From Kocuria dechangensis (GTDB taxonomy: Bacteria > Actinomycetota > Actinomycetes > Actinomycetales > Micrococcaceae): 64,000 nt of DNA. The stretch covers positions 1-64,000 of the forward strand of contig NZ_BMEQ01000022.1 of assembly GCF_014636775.1 (NCBI RefSeq), in the 5' to 3' direction. The number at the start of each line of letters is the position of its first letter. Position 1 is the first letter of the stretch. This document shows, one piece after another, positions 8,783-16,910 of the stretch. Both the position numbers and the translations under genes were made by a program. The notes under the pieces are model-generated. The model saw only the letters and a program-made list of their open reading frames with translations. It made no database searches and had not been told where the DNA came from.

Positions 8783-8886
8783 TCCCTGCCTTTTATCGAT
8801 CTGGTTTGCGGCAGGCACCAGTGGCCGCTTCTCTATCACGCGACCACCCTAGGCCGCTGTCCTCGAGAAAAAGGGGCGGCAGGGCG

Positions 8887-8902
8887 TTAAGGATCCATCA
8901 AG
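8887..8902. promoter_or_regulatory. TTAAG direct repeat, 11-bp period (site 1)
   Basis: TTAAG at 8887 and TCAAG at 8898 lie one helical turn apart in otherwise GC-rich DNA. The layout is that of OmpR/PhoB/KdpE-family binding sites. It resembles the repeat at 9228-9243 (11 of 16 bases the same). The same block also lies upstream of the minus-strand frame at 8603-8782. Confidence 0.3.
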
Positions 8903-9227
8903 GAATCAACGGGCAGAGCTCGTCCCGGTGCTTCCACTGCTGCCGCGAGGTGGTGGTGATGCCGGTCGACCGGCTGGGTGATGTGCGCCCCGACGCTTCC
9001 TGTGAGCCGGCCTGCAGAACGTCGTGGACCTCGATGCACAGGACCGGGATGCCTGGAGCATCCCAGCGGCTCCAGGTGCAACAGAGCCGATGTGGGTCCT
9101 GGGCACCGGGTTCTCGTGCCAGCCGTGACGGCGTGCATCAGCAGTGCAGCAGCACTGGTGGAGGGCCTCACGATCATTGCAGCGCGGGGATGGTGTGAAG
9201 AGGACGTCAAGAATTGCACGGATCCCG

Positions 9228-9243
9228 TTAAGGGGGCATTAAG
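9228..9243. promoter_or_regulatory. TTAAG direct repeat, 11-bp period (site 2, candidate KdpE-type operator)
   Basis: TTAAG at 9228 and TTAAG at 9239 are exact direct repeats 11 bases apart; GTCAAG at 9206 adds a third half-site about two turns upstream. The block lies about 160 bases before the permease start at 9404, whose downstream neighbours include an OmpR-family regulator. The remaining bases between 8840 and 9403 hold no supported gene. Confidence 0.4.
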
Positions 9244-9403
9244 AACGGTGTCGGGGATCGCCGGTGGGTGTGGACTGGCTGCGGGGCCCAGCAGGGTCCG
9301 GACCGTTGGAGCCGTCAGCGGTCCCTGTCATACCGCTTCCTCCTGAGGGCTTGATCACCGTATCGAGCTCTCAGGGGCGGGGCGGGGGTCGAGGAAGCAG
9401 ATC

Positions 9404-11383
9404 ATGGAACGTGCGACGTCGTATTCGATGCCGGCCAGTGTGCCGCGCCCGGGAACGACACCGGCCTCTCGGCACCCTGTCGTGCGGTGGCTCTCGGCCC
9501 ACCAGGTGCATCCGGCAGGCCCGGCCGCGGCCGAGGCCGAACATCGGGAACATTCCTGGTGGAAGGTGATGTGCCTGACCGGGGTGGACTACTTCTCCAC
9601 GCTGTCCTACCTGCCCGGCATCGCCGCCCTGGCCGCCGGGGTGTTCTCCCCGCTGGCCACGCTGCTGATCGTGGCGCTGACCCTGTTCGGGATGCTGCCC
9701 ATGTACCGCAAGGTCGCCCAGGAGAGCCCGCACGGGCAGGGGTCGGTGGCGATGCTCGAGCACCTGCTCCCGTTCTGGCGGGGCAAGGTGTTCGTGCTGG
9801 TGCTGCTGGGGTTCGTGGCCACCTCCTGGATCGTCACCATCACCCTGTCCGCGGCCGACGCCACCGTGCACCTGGTGGAGAACCCGCTGGCCCCCCGGTT
9901 CCTGCAGGGGCACAACGTGGCGGTGACCGTGGTGCTCCTGCTGGTCCTGGGCGCTGTCTTCCTCAAGGGCTTCACCGAGGCCGTGGCCGTGGCGATCCCT
10001 CTGGTGGTGGCGTTCATGGGCCTCAACGCCGTGATCATCGGTGCCGGCGCCTGGGAGATCGTCTCCACGCCTGGTTCCTTCCAGGGCTGGACGGAGGCCC
10101 TCACCCGCACGGGGGGAGGACCGGGGCAGATCCTGGGCCTGTCGGTGCTGGCGTTCCCGCTGCTGGTGCTGGGCCTGTCCGGGTTCGAGACCGGGGTGTC
10201 GATGATGCCCCTGGTCGCCGCCCAGGGGGCGACTCCCGCCCAGCGGCTGGCCTCACGGGTGCGCAACGCCCGGAAGCTGCTGACCACGGCGGCGCTGATC
10301 ATGAGCGTCTACCTCATCGGGTCCTCCTTCGTGACCACGGTGCTGATCCCGGCCGAGGAGTTCGAGGAGGGCGGGGCCGCCTACGGCCGGGCTCTGGCCT
10401 ACCTGGCCCACGAGCGCTTCGGGGAGGGCTTCGGCACCGTCTACGACCTGGCGAGCATCCTGATCCTGTGGTTCGCCGGGGCCTCGGCGATGGCCGGGCT
10501 GATCAACATCGTCCCCCGCTACCTGCCCGGCTACGGGATGGCCCCGGAGTGGGGCCGGCTGGTGCGCCCGGTGGTGTTCGTCTACACCGGGCTGAGCATC
10601 CTGATCACGATCGTCTTCCGCGCCGACGTCAACGCCCAGGCCGGGGCCTATGCCACCGGGGTGCTGGCCATGATGGTCTCCGCGGCGGTGGCCGTGACCA
10701 TCTCCTGCTACCGGGGACACCGCCGGGGTGCGGCGGCCGGGTTCGCCGTGGTGGTGCTGGTGATGGGCTACGCCCTGGTGGAGAACATCATCCTGAAGCC
10801 CGACGGCCTGGTGATCTCCGCGTTCTTCGTCGCCGGGATCATCGCCGTTTCCCTCATCTCCCGGGTCACCCGGACCACCGAGCTGCGCGCCGACCGGATC
10901 GCCTTCGACGAGACGGCGCGGCAGTTCGTGCTCGAGTCCCTGGAGCACGACGGGCGGCTGAACATCATCGCCCACAAGCCGTCCGGCAACAGCGGCCGTC
11001 GCTACGCGGCCAAGGAGGCCGTCCAGCGGCTGGTCAACCCGGTCCCCGGCCAGGCCGACGTGATCTTCCTGGAGGTGCAGATCAGCGACCCGTCCTCGTT
11101 CTCCGAGGAGCTGGAGGTCCACGGGGTGGAGGTCTCCGGGCACCGGATCCTGCGGGTCTCCTCCCCGGCGGCGCCCAACGCGATCGCCGCGGTCCTGCTG
11201 GCCCTGCGCGACGGCACCGGGGTGATCCCCCACGCCTACTTCGACTGGTCCGAGGGCAACCCGATCACCCACCTGCTGCGCTACCTGCTGCTGGGCCAGG
11301 GCGACACGGCCCCCGTGGTCCGTGAGATCCTCCGCGAGCACGAGCCCGCCCCGGACCGCCGGCCCCGCATCCACGTCGGTTGA
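9404..11383 (+). CDS. APC-superfamily permease, candidate potassium or amino-acid importer
   Basis: The 659-residue protein starts at the ATG at 9404 behind AGGAAG. About twelve membrane helices lie between residues 50 and 490, starting with the conserved first helix ([19 protein letters not shown]). A soluble C-terminal region of about 160 residues follows. The helix 1 break and long cytoplasmic tail recall the KimA-type potassium importers of the APC superfamily, though amino-acid permeases share the fold. The location, immediately before a KdpD/KdpE-like pair and TrkH/TrkA genes, favours potassium as substrate; that is inference. No c-di-AMP riboswitch is recognisable upstream. A terminal HVG is followed closely by the kinase gene. 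Confidence 0.75.
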   Translation: MERATSYSMPASVPRPGTTPASRHPVVRWLSAHQVHPAGPAAAEAEHREHSWWKVMCLTGVDYFSTLSYLPGIAALAAGVFSPLATLLIVALTLFGMLPMYRKVAQESPHGQGSVAMLEHLLPFWRGKVFVLVLLGFVATSWIVTITLSAADATVHLVENPLAPRFLQGHNVAVTVVLLLVLGAVFLKGFTEAVAVAIPLVVAFMGLNAVIIGAGAWEIVSTPGSFQGWTEALTRTGGGPGQILGLSVLAFPLLVLGLSGFETGVSMMPLVAAQGATPAQRLASRVRNARKLLTTAALIMSVYLIGSSFVTTVLIPAEEFEEGGAAYGRALAYLAHERFGEGFGTVYDLASILILWFAGASAMAGLINIVPRYLPGYGMAPEWGRLVRPVVFVYTGLSILITIVFRADVNAQAGAYATGVLAMMVSAAVAVTISCYRGHRRGAAAGFAVVVLVMGYALVENIILKPDGLVISAFFVAGIIAVSLISRVTRTTELRADRIAFDETARQFVLESLEHDGRLNIIAHKPSGNSGRRYAAKEAVQRLVNPVPGQADVIFLEVQISDPSSFSEELEVHGVEVSGHRILRVSSPAAPNAIAAVLLALRDGTGVIPHAYFDWSEGNPITHLLRYLLLGQGDTAPVVREILREHEPAPDRRPRIHVG

Positions 11384-11547
11384 TCCCCGTGCACCCGTCA
11401 ATGAAGACCGGGCGGCACCTGCCCGCGGAGAATGAGGAGGCAACAGGGATCATCTCGGATCCTTGCATCGGCGAGCATCTCGCTTGTTCCTGGGCGGGGC
11501 AATGGACCGGTGCCGCCGGGGCGGCCCAGAAGGAGGTCGAGATCCCT

Positions 11548-13167
11548 GTGGATCCACGTAGCGAGAAGCACTCGATCGGCTCTTTTCCTGCTCGCTCCGG
11601 GCGGCGCCGTGGCGCTCCGGAGCCGGAGGACACCGTGGTCTTCGACGGCTCTGAGAACCACGGGCAACCGGTTCCCCCGGCCTTCGCCGGTGAACGCTCC
11701 CGGGCACGCCGCGCCGCGCCGCTGAGCGCCTCGCGCCGGTTGGCCGGCTGGCTGCTGGCAATGGGCGGCTCGGTGGCGCTGACGGAGGTGTTCCTGAGGG
11801 CGGGAACCGGCCCGGAGAACCTGACCCTGAACTTCCTGTGCCACCTGACCCTGGTCGTGTTCGTGGCGATCGTGGGCGGGTGGTGGCCGGCGGTGGCCGC
11901 GGCCGTGCTGGGCACGATGCTCATCAACTGGTTCTTCACCCCGCCCACCGGGCAGTGGATCATCCACGAGCCGCTGAACATCTGGGCGCTGGTGCTGTTC
12001 CTGCTGGTGGCCGCCGGGGTGGCCCGGGTGGTCGACATCGAGGCCCGCCGCACCGCCGAGGCCCGTGCGGCCCGCCACCAGGCGGCGGTGCTGTTCGACC
12101 TGGCCGGCGGAGTGATCAGCGAGGGCCTGAGCGTGCAGGCCCTGCTGGACCGGCTGCGGAGCAGCTACGCCCTCACCGGCGTCGCCCTGGCCGCACGGCC
12201 CGCCGGGCCCACGGCCCCGGACGAGCGGACCGTCCTGCTGGCCTCGGGGCGCCCGGCCACGGACCCCGCCGCCTGGGGCACCACCGTGACCGTCGACGAC
12301 CGCCACCTCCTGCTGGTCGACGGCATCTCCGCAGAGGCCCCCGAACGGGGCATCCTGGAGGCCTTCGCCGGGCGGATCGGCGCCGTGCTGCAGCAGCACG
12401 CCCTGGACGAGGCGCGGTTGCAGGCCCGGGAGCTGGCGGCCGGCAACGCCATGCGCACCGCCCTGCTGGCGGCGGTCTCCCACGACCTGCGCACCCCCCT
12501 GGCCGGGATCAAGGCCTCCGTCTCCAGCCTGCGGATGCAGGACGTCGTGCTCAGCGAGCAGGACACCGCCGAGCTGCTGGCCACCATCGAGGAGTCCGCC
12601 GACCAGCTCACCGAGCGGATCGAGGACCTGCTGGACATGAGCCGCATCCAGTCCGGGAACCTGGTCGTCCACCGGGTGCCCCTGGAGGTGGAGGACCTGG
12701 TGGTCAGTGCCCTGCGCGGCGTGTTCGATCCCGACGAGCCCGCCCGGATCACGCTCGAGGTCCCCCCGGACACACCCCCCGTCCTGGGCGACCATGGCTT
12801 GCTCGTGCGGATCATCGCCAACCTCCTGGAGAACGCCCTCAAGCACGCCGCCGGCACGCCCGTGACCCTCCAGGCCTGCACGGTGGAGGAGACGGTGCAG
12901 GTGCGTGTCATCGACCACGGCCCCGGAGTCCCCGCCGCCGAGCGGGAGAGGATCTTCCAGCCCTTCCAGCGCCTGGGCGACCGGGACAACACCACCGGGA
13001 TCGGCCTGGGCCTAGCCGTCGCCCGCGGGCTCGCCGAAGGCGTCGGCGGGCAGGTCCACGCCGAGGACACCCCCGGGGGCGGGCTGACCATGGTGCTGAC
13101 CCTGCGGGCGGCCACCGCCCCCAGCGTGCCGGCGGCCACCGACAAGAGCGAGCAGGTGGGCCGGTGA
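11548..13167 (+). CDS. KdpD-like sensor histidine kinase lacking the N-terminal KdpD/USP domains
   Basis: The start chosen is the GTG at 11548 (AAGGAGG about ten bases upstream), giving 539 residues; an upstream in-frame start at 11380 has no site. Residues about 64-160 form the KdpD-type membrane region (DUF4118), containing GGWWPAVAAAVLGTMLINWF. A GAF-like region follows, then the phosphoacceptor helix AVSHDLRTPLAG with His 313. The ATPase domain has ENALKHA, DHGPGVP and GIGLGLAVARGL. Full KdpD is about 850-900 residues and carries an N-terminal KdpD P-loop domain plus a USP domain; both are absent here. It overlaps the response regulator gene by four bases (GTGA), so the two form a coupled pair. 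Confidence 0.88.
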   Translation: MDPRSEKHSIGSFPARSGRRRGAPEPEDTVVFDGSENHGQPVPPAFAGERSRARRAAPLSASRRLAGWLLAMGGSVALTEVFLRAGTGPENLTLNFLCHLTLVVFVAIVGGWWPAVAAAVLGTMLINWFFTPPTGQWIIHEPLNIWALVLFLLVAAGVARVVDIEARRTAEARAARHQAAVLFDLAGGVISEGLSVQALLDRLRSSYALTGVALAARPAGPTAPDERTVLLASGRPATDPAAWGTTVTVDDRHLLLVDGISAEAPERGILEAFAGRIGAVLQQHALDEARLQARELAAGNAMRTALLAAVSHDLRTPLAGIKASVSSLRMQDVVLSEQDTAELLATIEESADQLTERIEDLLDMSRIQSGNLVVHRVPLEVEDLVVSALRGVFDPDEPARITLEVPPDTPPVLGDHGLLVRIIANLLENALKHAAGTPVTLQACTVEETVQVRVIDHGPGVPAAERERIFQPFQRLGDRDNTTGIGLGLAVARGLAEGVGGQVHAEDTPGGGLTMVLTLRAATAPSVPAATDKSEQVGR

Positions 13168-13847
13168 ACGCCAGTGTGCTCGTCGTCGAGGACGACCCCC
13201 ACATCGCCCGGGCCCTGCTGGTCAACCTCAAGGCCCGCGGCTACCGCACCCACCACGCCGCCACCGGCCGGGCGGCCCTGGAGATCGCCGCCCACGAGCA
13301 CCCCGACGTGATCCTCCTGGACCTGGGCCTGCCCGACATGGAGGGCCGCCAGGTCATCGAGGGCATCCGCGGGTGGTCCCAGGTGCCGATCATGGTGGTC
13401 TCCGCCCGGGGCGAGTCCCACAGCAAGGTCGACGCCCTGGACCGCGGGGCCGACGACTACGTGGCCAAACCCTTCGCCATGGACGAGCTGCTGGCCCGCC
13501 TGCGCGCCGCGCTGCGCCGGGCCCAGCCCGACCCGGTCCAGGCGGTGGTCACCACCTCCGACGGCCGGGTGAGCATCGACCTGGCGAGCAAGTCGGTGAC
13601 GGTCGAGGGCACCCCGGTGCGGCTGACCAAGCTCGAATGGCGCCTGCTCGAGGTGCTGGCCCGCAACACCCACCGCCTGATCGGGCGCACCGAGCTGCTC
13701 ACCACCGTGTGGGGCCCCGAGTACGGCGAGGAAGCCAATTATCTGCGGGTCTACATCTCCCAGCTCCGATCCAAGCTCGAGCCCGACCCCTCCCATCCCC
13801 GCTACTTCCTCACGGAGCTGGGCATGGGCTACCGGTTCACCCCCTGA
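13164..13847 (+). CDS. KdpE-like response regulator (OmpR family)
   Basis: The 227-residue protein starts at the GTG at 13164, overlapping the kinase stop. The receiver domain shows the acidic pair ED at residues 9-10, phosphoacceptor Asp 53 in LLDLGLPD, and Lys 102 in YVAKPFAMDEL. The C-terminal winged helix includes TKLEWRLLEVLARN and VYISQLRSKLEPDP. It should be phosphorylated by the kinase just upstream and control potassium-uptake genes. The 11-bp-spaced TTAAG repeats upstream of 9404 are candidate targets. No kdpFABC operon is present in the window. Confidence 0.9.
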   Translation: MNASVLVVEDDPHIARALLVNLKARGYRTHHAATGRAALEIAAHEHPDVILLDLGLPDMEGRQVIEGIRGWSQVPIMVVSARGESHSKVDALDRGADDYVAKPFAMDELLARLRAALRRAQPDPVQAVVTTSDGRVSIDLASKSVTVEGTPVRLTKLEWRLLEVLARNTHRLIGRTELLTTVWGPEYGEEANYLRVYISQLRSKLEPDPSHPRYFLTELGMGYRFTP

Positions 13848-13931
13848 GGCTGCTGCGATGTTCCCCTGGATGATCCGCCTCCACGAAGCCCGAGGCCCCG
13901 TAGACCCCGCAACGACCGAAAGCTGCCCCCC

Positions 13932-15395
13932 ATGCCGTTAGAAGAGGCTCTGTACCGGGCCCGGGTCCGGCGCCTGACCAGGACGTCCGGGCACCGCTCC
14001 CCGCGCCAGTACACCCCCAAGCCCCCTCCGGCTTCGAGGCCCCGGCATACCACCGATCCGCAGCAGACGAGCCCGGCCCGGATCGCCCAGATCATCGTCG
14101 GAGCCTTCGGGGCGGCCCTGCTGATCGGCACCGCCCTGCTGATGTTGCCCATGGCGAAAGTCGGGGAGGGCGGGGCGAGCTTCCTCCAAGCCCTGTTCAC
14201 GGCCACCTCCGCCCTGTGCGTGACCGGGCTGGTCGTGGTGGACACCCCCACCTTCTGGACCCCGTTCGGCCAAGTGGTGATCCTGGGCCTGATCCAGGTC
14301 GGCGGGTTCGGGGTGATGTCCTTCACCACCATGCTGGGCGTCCTGCTGGCGCGGAAGTTCGGGCTCGCCGCCCGGATCCTGACCTCGGCCGAGACCAAGA
14401 ACACCAGCTACGGCAACATGCGCCGGGTCCTGCTGCGCATCCTGGCCACCTCCCTGGCCATCGAGGCGGCCGTGGCGGTGGCCCTGTTCCTGCGCTTCGT
14501 CACCGGCTACGGCTACCCGGCCGGTCAGGCCGCCTGGCACGCGGTGTTCCACTCCGTCTCAGCGTTCAACAACGCCGGGTTCGCCCTCTACACCCTGTCC
14601 CTGATGGACTTCGTCGGCGACCCGTGGATCATCCTGCCGATTGCCGCCGCCGTCATCCTGGGCGGACTCGGGTTCCCCGTGCTCTACGAGCTGCGCCGGG
14701 AATGGCGGATCCCGCGGAAATGGTCGATGAACACCCGCATCGTGCTGCTGGCCACCCCGGTGCTGCTGGTCCTGGGCACGGTGTTCCTCTGTGTCATCGA
14801 GTGGACCAACCCGTCCACCCTGGGCCCCCTGGCGGCGCGGGAGAAGCTGCTGGCCGGGTTCTTCCAGTCCACCGTCGCCCGCACCGCCGGGTTCAACAGC
14901 ATCGACATCGCCGCCATGAACCCGGTCTCCTGGCTCGGGCTGGACATCCTCATGCTCATCGGCGGCGGACCCGCCGGCACCGCCGGCGGTCTGAAAGTCA
15001 CCACCTTCGCCGTGCTGGGCTTCATCGCCTACACCGAGATCAACGGCGGGACCGCGGTGAACGTGCTGGGTAAACGCCTGTCCCGCTCCGTCCACCGCCA
15101 GGCCATCACCCTGGTGGTCCTGGCCATCGGGGCCGTTCTCTCCGCCACCATGGTGCTGATGCTCCTGCACCAGGACCTGGGCCTGGACCGGGTGCTGTTC
15201 GAAGCCGTCTCCGCCTTCGCCACCGTGGGACTGTCCACCGGCATCACCCCCACCCTCTCGGCCCCGGCCCAATATGTGCTGATCGTCCTCATGTTCCTGG
15301 GCCGGCTCGGACCCACCACGGTGGCCACCGCCATCGCCGCCCGCTCCCGGCCGGTGCTCTACGAGCTGCCCAAGGAACGCCCCCTGATCGGCTGA
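13932..15395 (+). CDS. TrkH/KtrB-family potassium transporter membrane subunit
   Basis: The 487-residue protein has the four-fold M1-P-M2 layout. The four selectivity-filter loops are visible, each with its central Gly: ALCVTGLVVVDT, SAFNNAGFALY, ARTAGFNSID and SAFATVGLSTGI. The second-loop sequence and length fit KtrB. It forms a dimeric potassium (sodium-coupled) channel-like transporter gated by a cytosolic RCK ring, supplied by the next gene. The N-terminal 50 residues are a basic Pro-rich cytoplasmic extension. The ribosome site is weak. Confidence 0.92.
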   Translation: MPLEEALYRARVRRLTRTSGHRSPRQYTPKPPPASRPRHTTDPQQTSPARIAQIIVGAFGAALLIGTALLMLPMAKVGEGGASFLQALFTATSALCVTGLVVVDTPTFWTPFGQVVILGLIQVGGFGVMSFTTMLGVLLARKFGLAARILTSAETKNTSYGNMRRVLLRILATSLAIEAAVAVALFLRFVTGYGYPAGQAAWHAVFHSVSAFNNAGFALYTLSLMDFVGDPWIILPIAAAVILGGLGFPVLYELRREWRIPRKWSMNTRIVLLATPVLLVLGTVFLCVIEWTNPSTLGPLAAREKLLAGFFQSTVARTAGFNSIDIAAMNPVSWLGLDILMLIGGGPAGTAGGLKVTTFAVLGFIAYTEINGGTAVNVLGKRLSRSVHRQAITLVVLAIGAVLSATMVLMLLHQDLGLDRVLFEAVSAFATVGLSTGITPTLSAPAQYVLIVLMFLGRLGPTTVATAIAARSRPVLYELPKERPLIG

Positions 15396-15447
15396 CCTGC
15401 CCCTCATCGGGCCCGCCCCTGCACCTACTTCCCGTAAGGATTCCAAA

Positions 15448-16155
15448 ATGTTCTCCACCCGCCGCCCCGCCCCCGCTGAGCGACCCAAAGAACGCCGCCA
15501 CACCAACCCCGATGCGGTGGCGGTGATCGGGCTGGGCCGCTTCGGCTCGGCGCTGGCCCTGGAACTGATGCGCAACGGCGCGGAGGTTCTGGGCATCGAC
15601 GACAGCGAGAACACCGTCCAGGAGCTCAACGGCCAGCTCACCACCGTGGCCCGGGCCGACGCGACCCGGGAGGAGGCACTCCGACAGCTCGGGGTGGACG
15701 AGTTCGACAAGGTCGTCGTCGGGATCGGCACCGACATCCAGGCCTCCATCCTGGTCGCCTCCCGGCTGCTGAAGTTCGACCGGCCCGAGATCTGGGCCAA
15801 GGCCATCACCGAACCCCACGCCGAGATCCTCGACCAGCTCGGGGTCCACCACGTCATCCGTCCCGAGCACGACATGGGCGTCCGGTCCGCCCACCTGATC
15901 CGTGGCCGGGTCCTGGACTTCGCCCAGATCGACGAAGGCTTCGCCATGGTCCGCTGTGCGGTCCCCGAACAGGTCCAGCAGCGGCCCCTGGACACCCTCG
16001 GACTGCACACCCGGTACGGGGTCTCTATCGTGGCCGTGCGCCGACCCGGTGAGGGCTGGGTCCCGACCGAGCTGTCCACCGTGCTCTACGAGGACGACCA
16101 AGTCCTGGTCACCGGCCCCACCGACAAGGCCGAGGCCTTCAGCAACCTCTCCTGA
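15448..16155 (+). CDS. TrkA/KtrA-family potassium uptake regulator (RCK domains)
   Basis: The 235-residue protein starts at the ATG at 15448 after TAAGGA. It has an N-terminal Rossmann RCK_N domain with the nucleotide-binding VIGLGRFGSALALEL and the acidic IDDSE at the end of strand 2. A C-terminal RCK_C domain follows (about residues 150-228, with VSIVAVRRPGEGWVP and LVTGPTDKAE). The octameric ring binds ATP, ADP or NAD(H) and gates the membrane subunit encoded 53 bases upstream. RCK_C domains can also bind c-di-AMP. The pair is complete, so this module can probably transport potassium on its own. Confidence 0.92.
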   Translation: MFSTRRPAPAERPKERRHTNPDAVAVIGLGRFGSALALELMRNGAEVLGIDDSENTVQELNGQLTTVARADATREEALRQLGVDEFDKVVVGIGTDIQASILVASRLLKFDRPEIWAKAITEPHAEILDQLGVHHVIRPEHDMGVRSAHLIRGRVLDFAQIDEGFAMVRCAVPEQVQQRPLDTLGLHTRYGVSIVAVRRPGEGWVPTELSTVLYEDDQVLVTGPTDKAEAFSNLS

Positions 16156-16248
16156 CCACCCTCCCCGGCGGCCCATCGGGACCGCAGGGCCCAAAACCGA
16201 GGCCTCGTGCTTCGTTGAGACCATCCCGAACACCGGGGAGTGAGACCT

Positions 16249-16806
16249 ATGGACAACAGAACCCGCAGTGAACGCGGCGGAGTGGTGCTGTCCCATCCCG
16301 ACCGGCCCATCCCCTCCCGACGACGTCTCCTGCGGGCGACAGCGCCGGCCGACGGCTTCTTCGTGGTGGCCGCACTGTTCGCCGCCTGGTGGGCGGGGAC
16401 CGGGGCCGGACGCCCATGGGTCGTGCCGGGATGGGTGGGCGCCTTCGTCCTGGCGTGGCTAGTGCTCATGCTCACCCGGGCCCGGCGCCCGGAGGTGCGC
16501 CGATTCTCCCAGCGCAAGGACGTCCACGCCGCCCGACGACAGGCTGTACGTACCGGGCGGTTGCCGGAGTCCCCCTCGGTGCGCATCGGGGCCGCGGCCC
16601 GCTCCTGCGACCACCTGGAAATCACCGTCCTGCTGTTGACCGCCGGGGTGGCCACAGGGCTGGGGATCGTGCTGTGGCCTTCCCTGCCGTGGTCGTGGAT
16701 CCTTATCGGCTGGGCTGTCCTCACCGCACTGTCCCTTATCGGGGCGGCGCGGGGGTGGATCTATCTGGGCCTGTACGAAACCGGTCACCGCGGCGCTTCG
16801 ATGTAG
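16249..16806 (+). CDS. Membrane protein of unknown function, linked to the potassium genes
   Basis: The 185-residue protein starts at the ATG at 16249 behind GGGGAG; a GTG at 16240 is also in frame. Two N-terminal membrane segments lie at about residues 33-50 and 58-75. A basic cytoplasmic stretch (RRPEVRRFSQRKDVHAARRQ) follows, then two more segments at about 125-145 and 150-172. Its position right after trkA on the same strand suggests it belongs to the potassium operon, perhaps as an accessory or stress protein. No family is recognised. Confidence 0.6.
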   Translation: MDNRTRSERGGVVLSHPDRPIPSRRRLLRATAPADGFFVVAALFAAWWAGTGAGRPWVVPGWVGAFVLAWLVLMLTRARRPEVRRFSQRKDVHAARRQAVRTGRLPESPSVRIGAAARSCDHLEITVLLLTAGVATGLGIVLWPSLPWSWILIGWAVLTALSLIGAARGWIYLGLYETGHRGASM

Positions 16807-16851
16807 CCGGCGCATCTGCCTCTCAATCACCCGGTATCAACTCACACCTGC

Positions 16852-16903
16852 GGGTTCTAGGGGGCGTTGCAACACCGCAAGTTCCGAGAAGTTGTAACGC
16901 CCC
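16852..16903. repeat. Inverted repeat between convergent genes: solo IS30-type end, possible bidirectional terminator
   Basis: GGGGCGTTGCAAC (16861-16873) pairs with GTTGTAACGCCCC (16891-16903), 12 of 13 positions. The left part, 16852-16876, matches the left terminal repeat of the IS30 element at 38866-38890 in 21 of 25 bases. It lies between two converging genes, where a hairpin could terminate both. Confidence 0.5.
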
Positions 16904-16910
16904 TGCCGCT

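Noticed and set aside
9200-9403. c-di-AMP (ydaO-type) riboswitch before the APC permease
   Set aside because: The conserved core sequences of that riboswitch could not be found; only the TTAAG repeats stand out.
12165-13796. A 543-codon open frame antisense to the kinase and regulator genes
   Set aside because: It is a shadow of the overlapping kdpD/kdpE-like genes, with Arg/Pro/Ser-rich composition and no domain.
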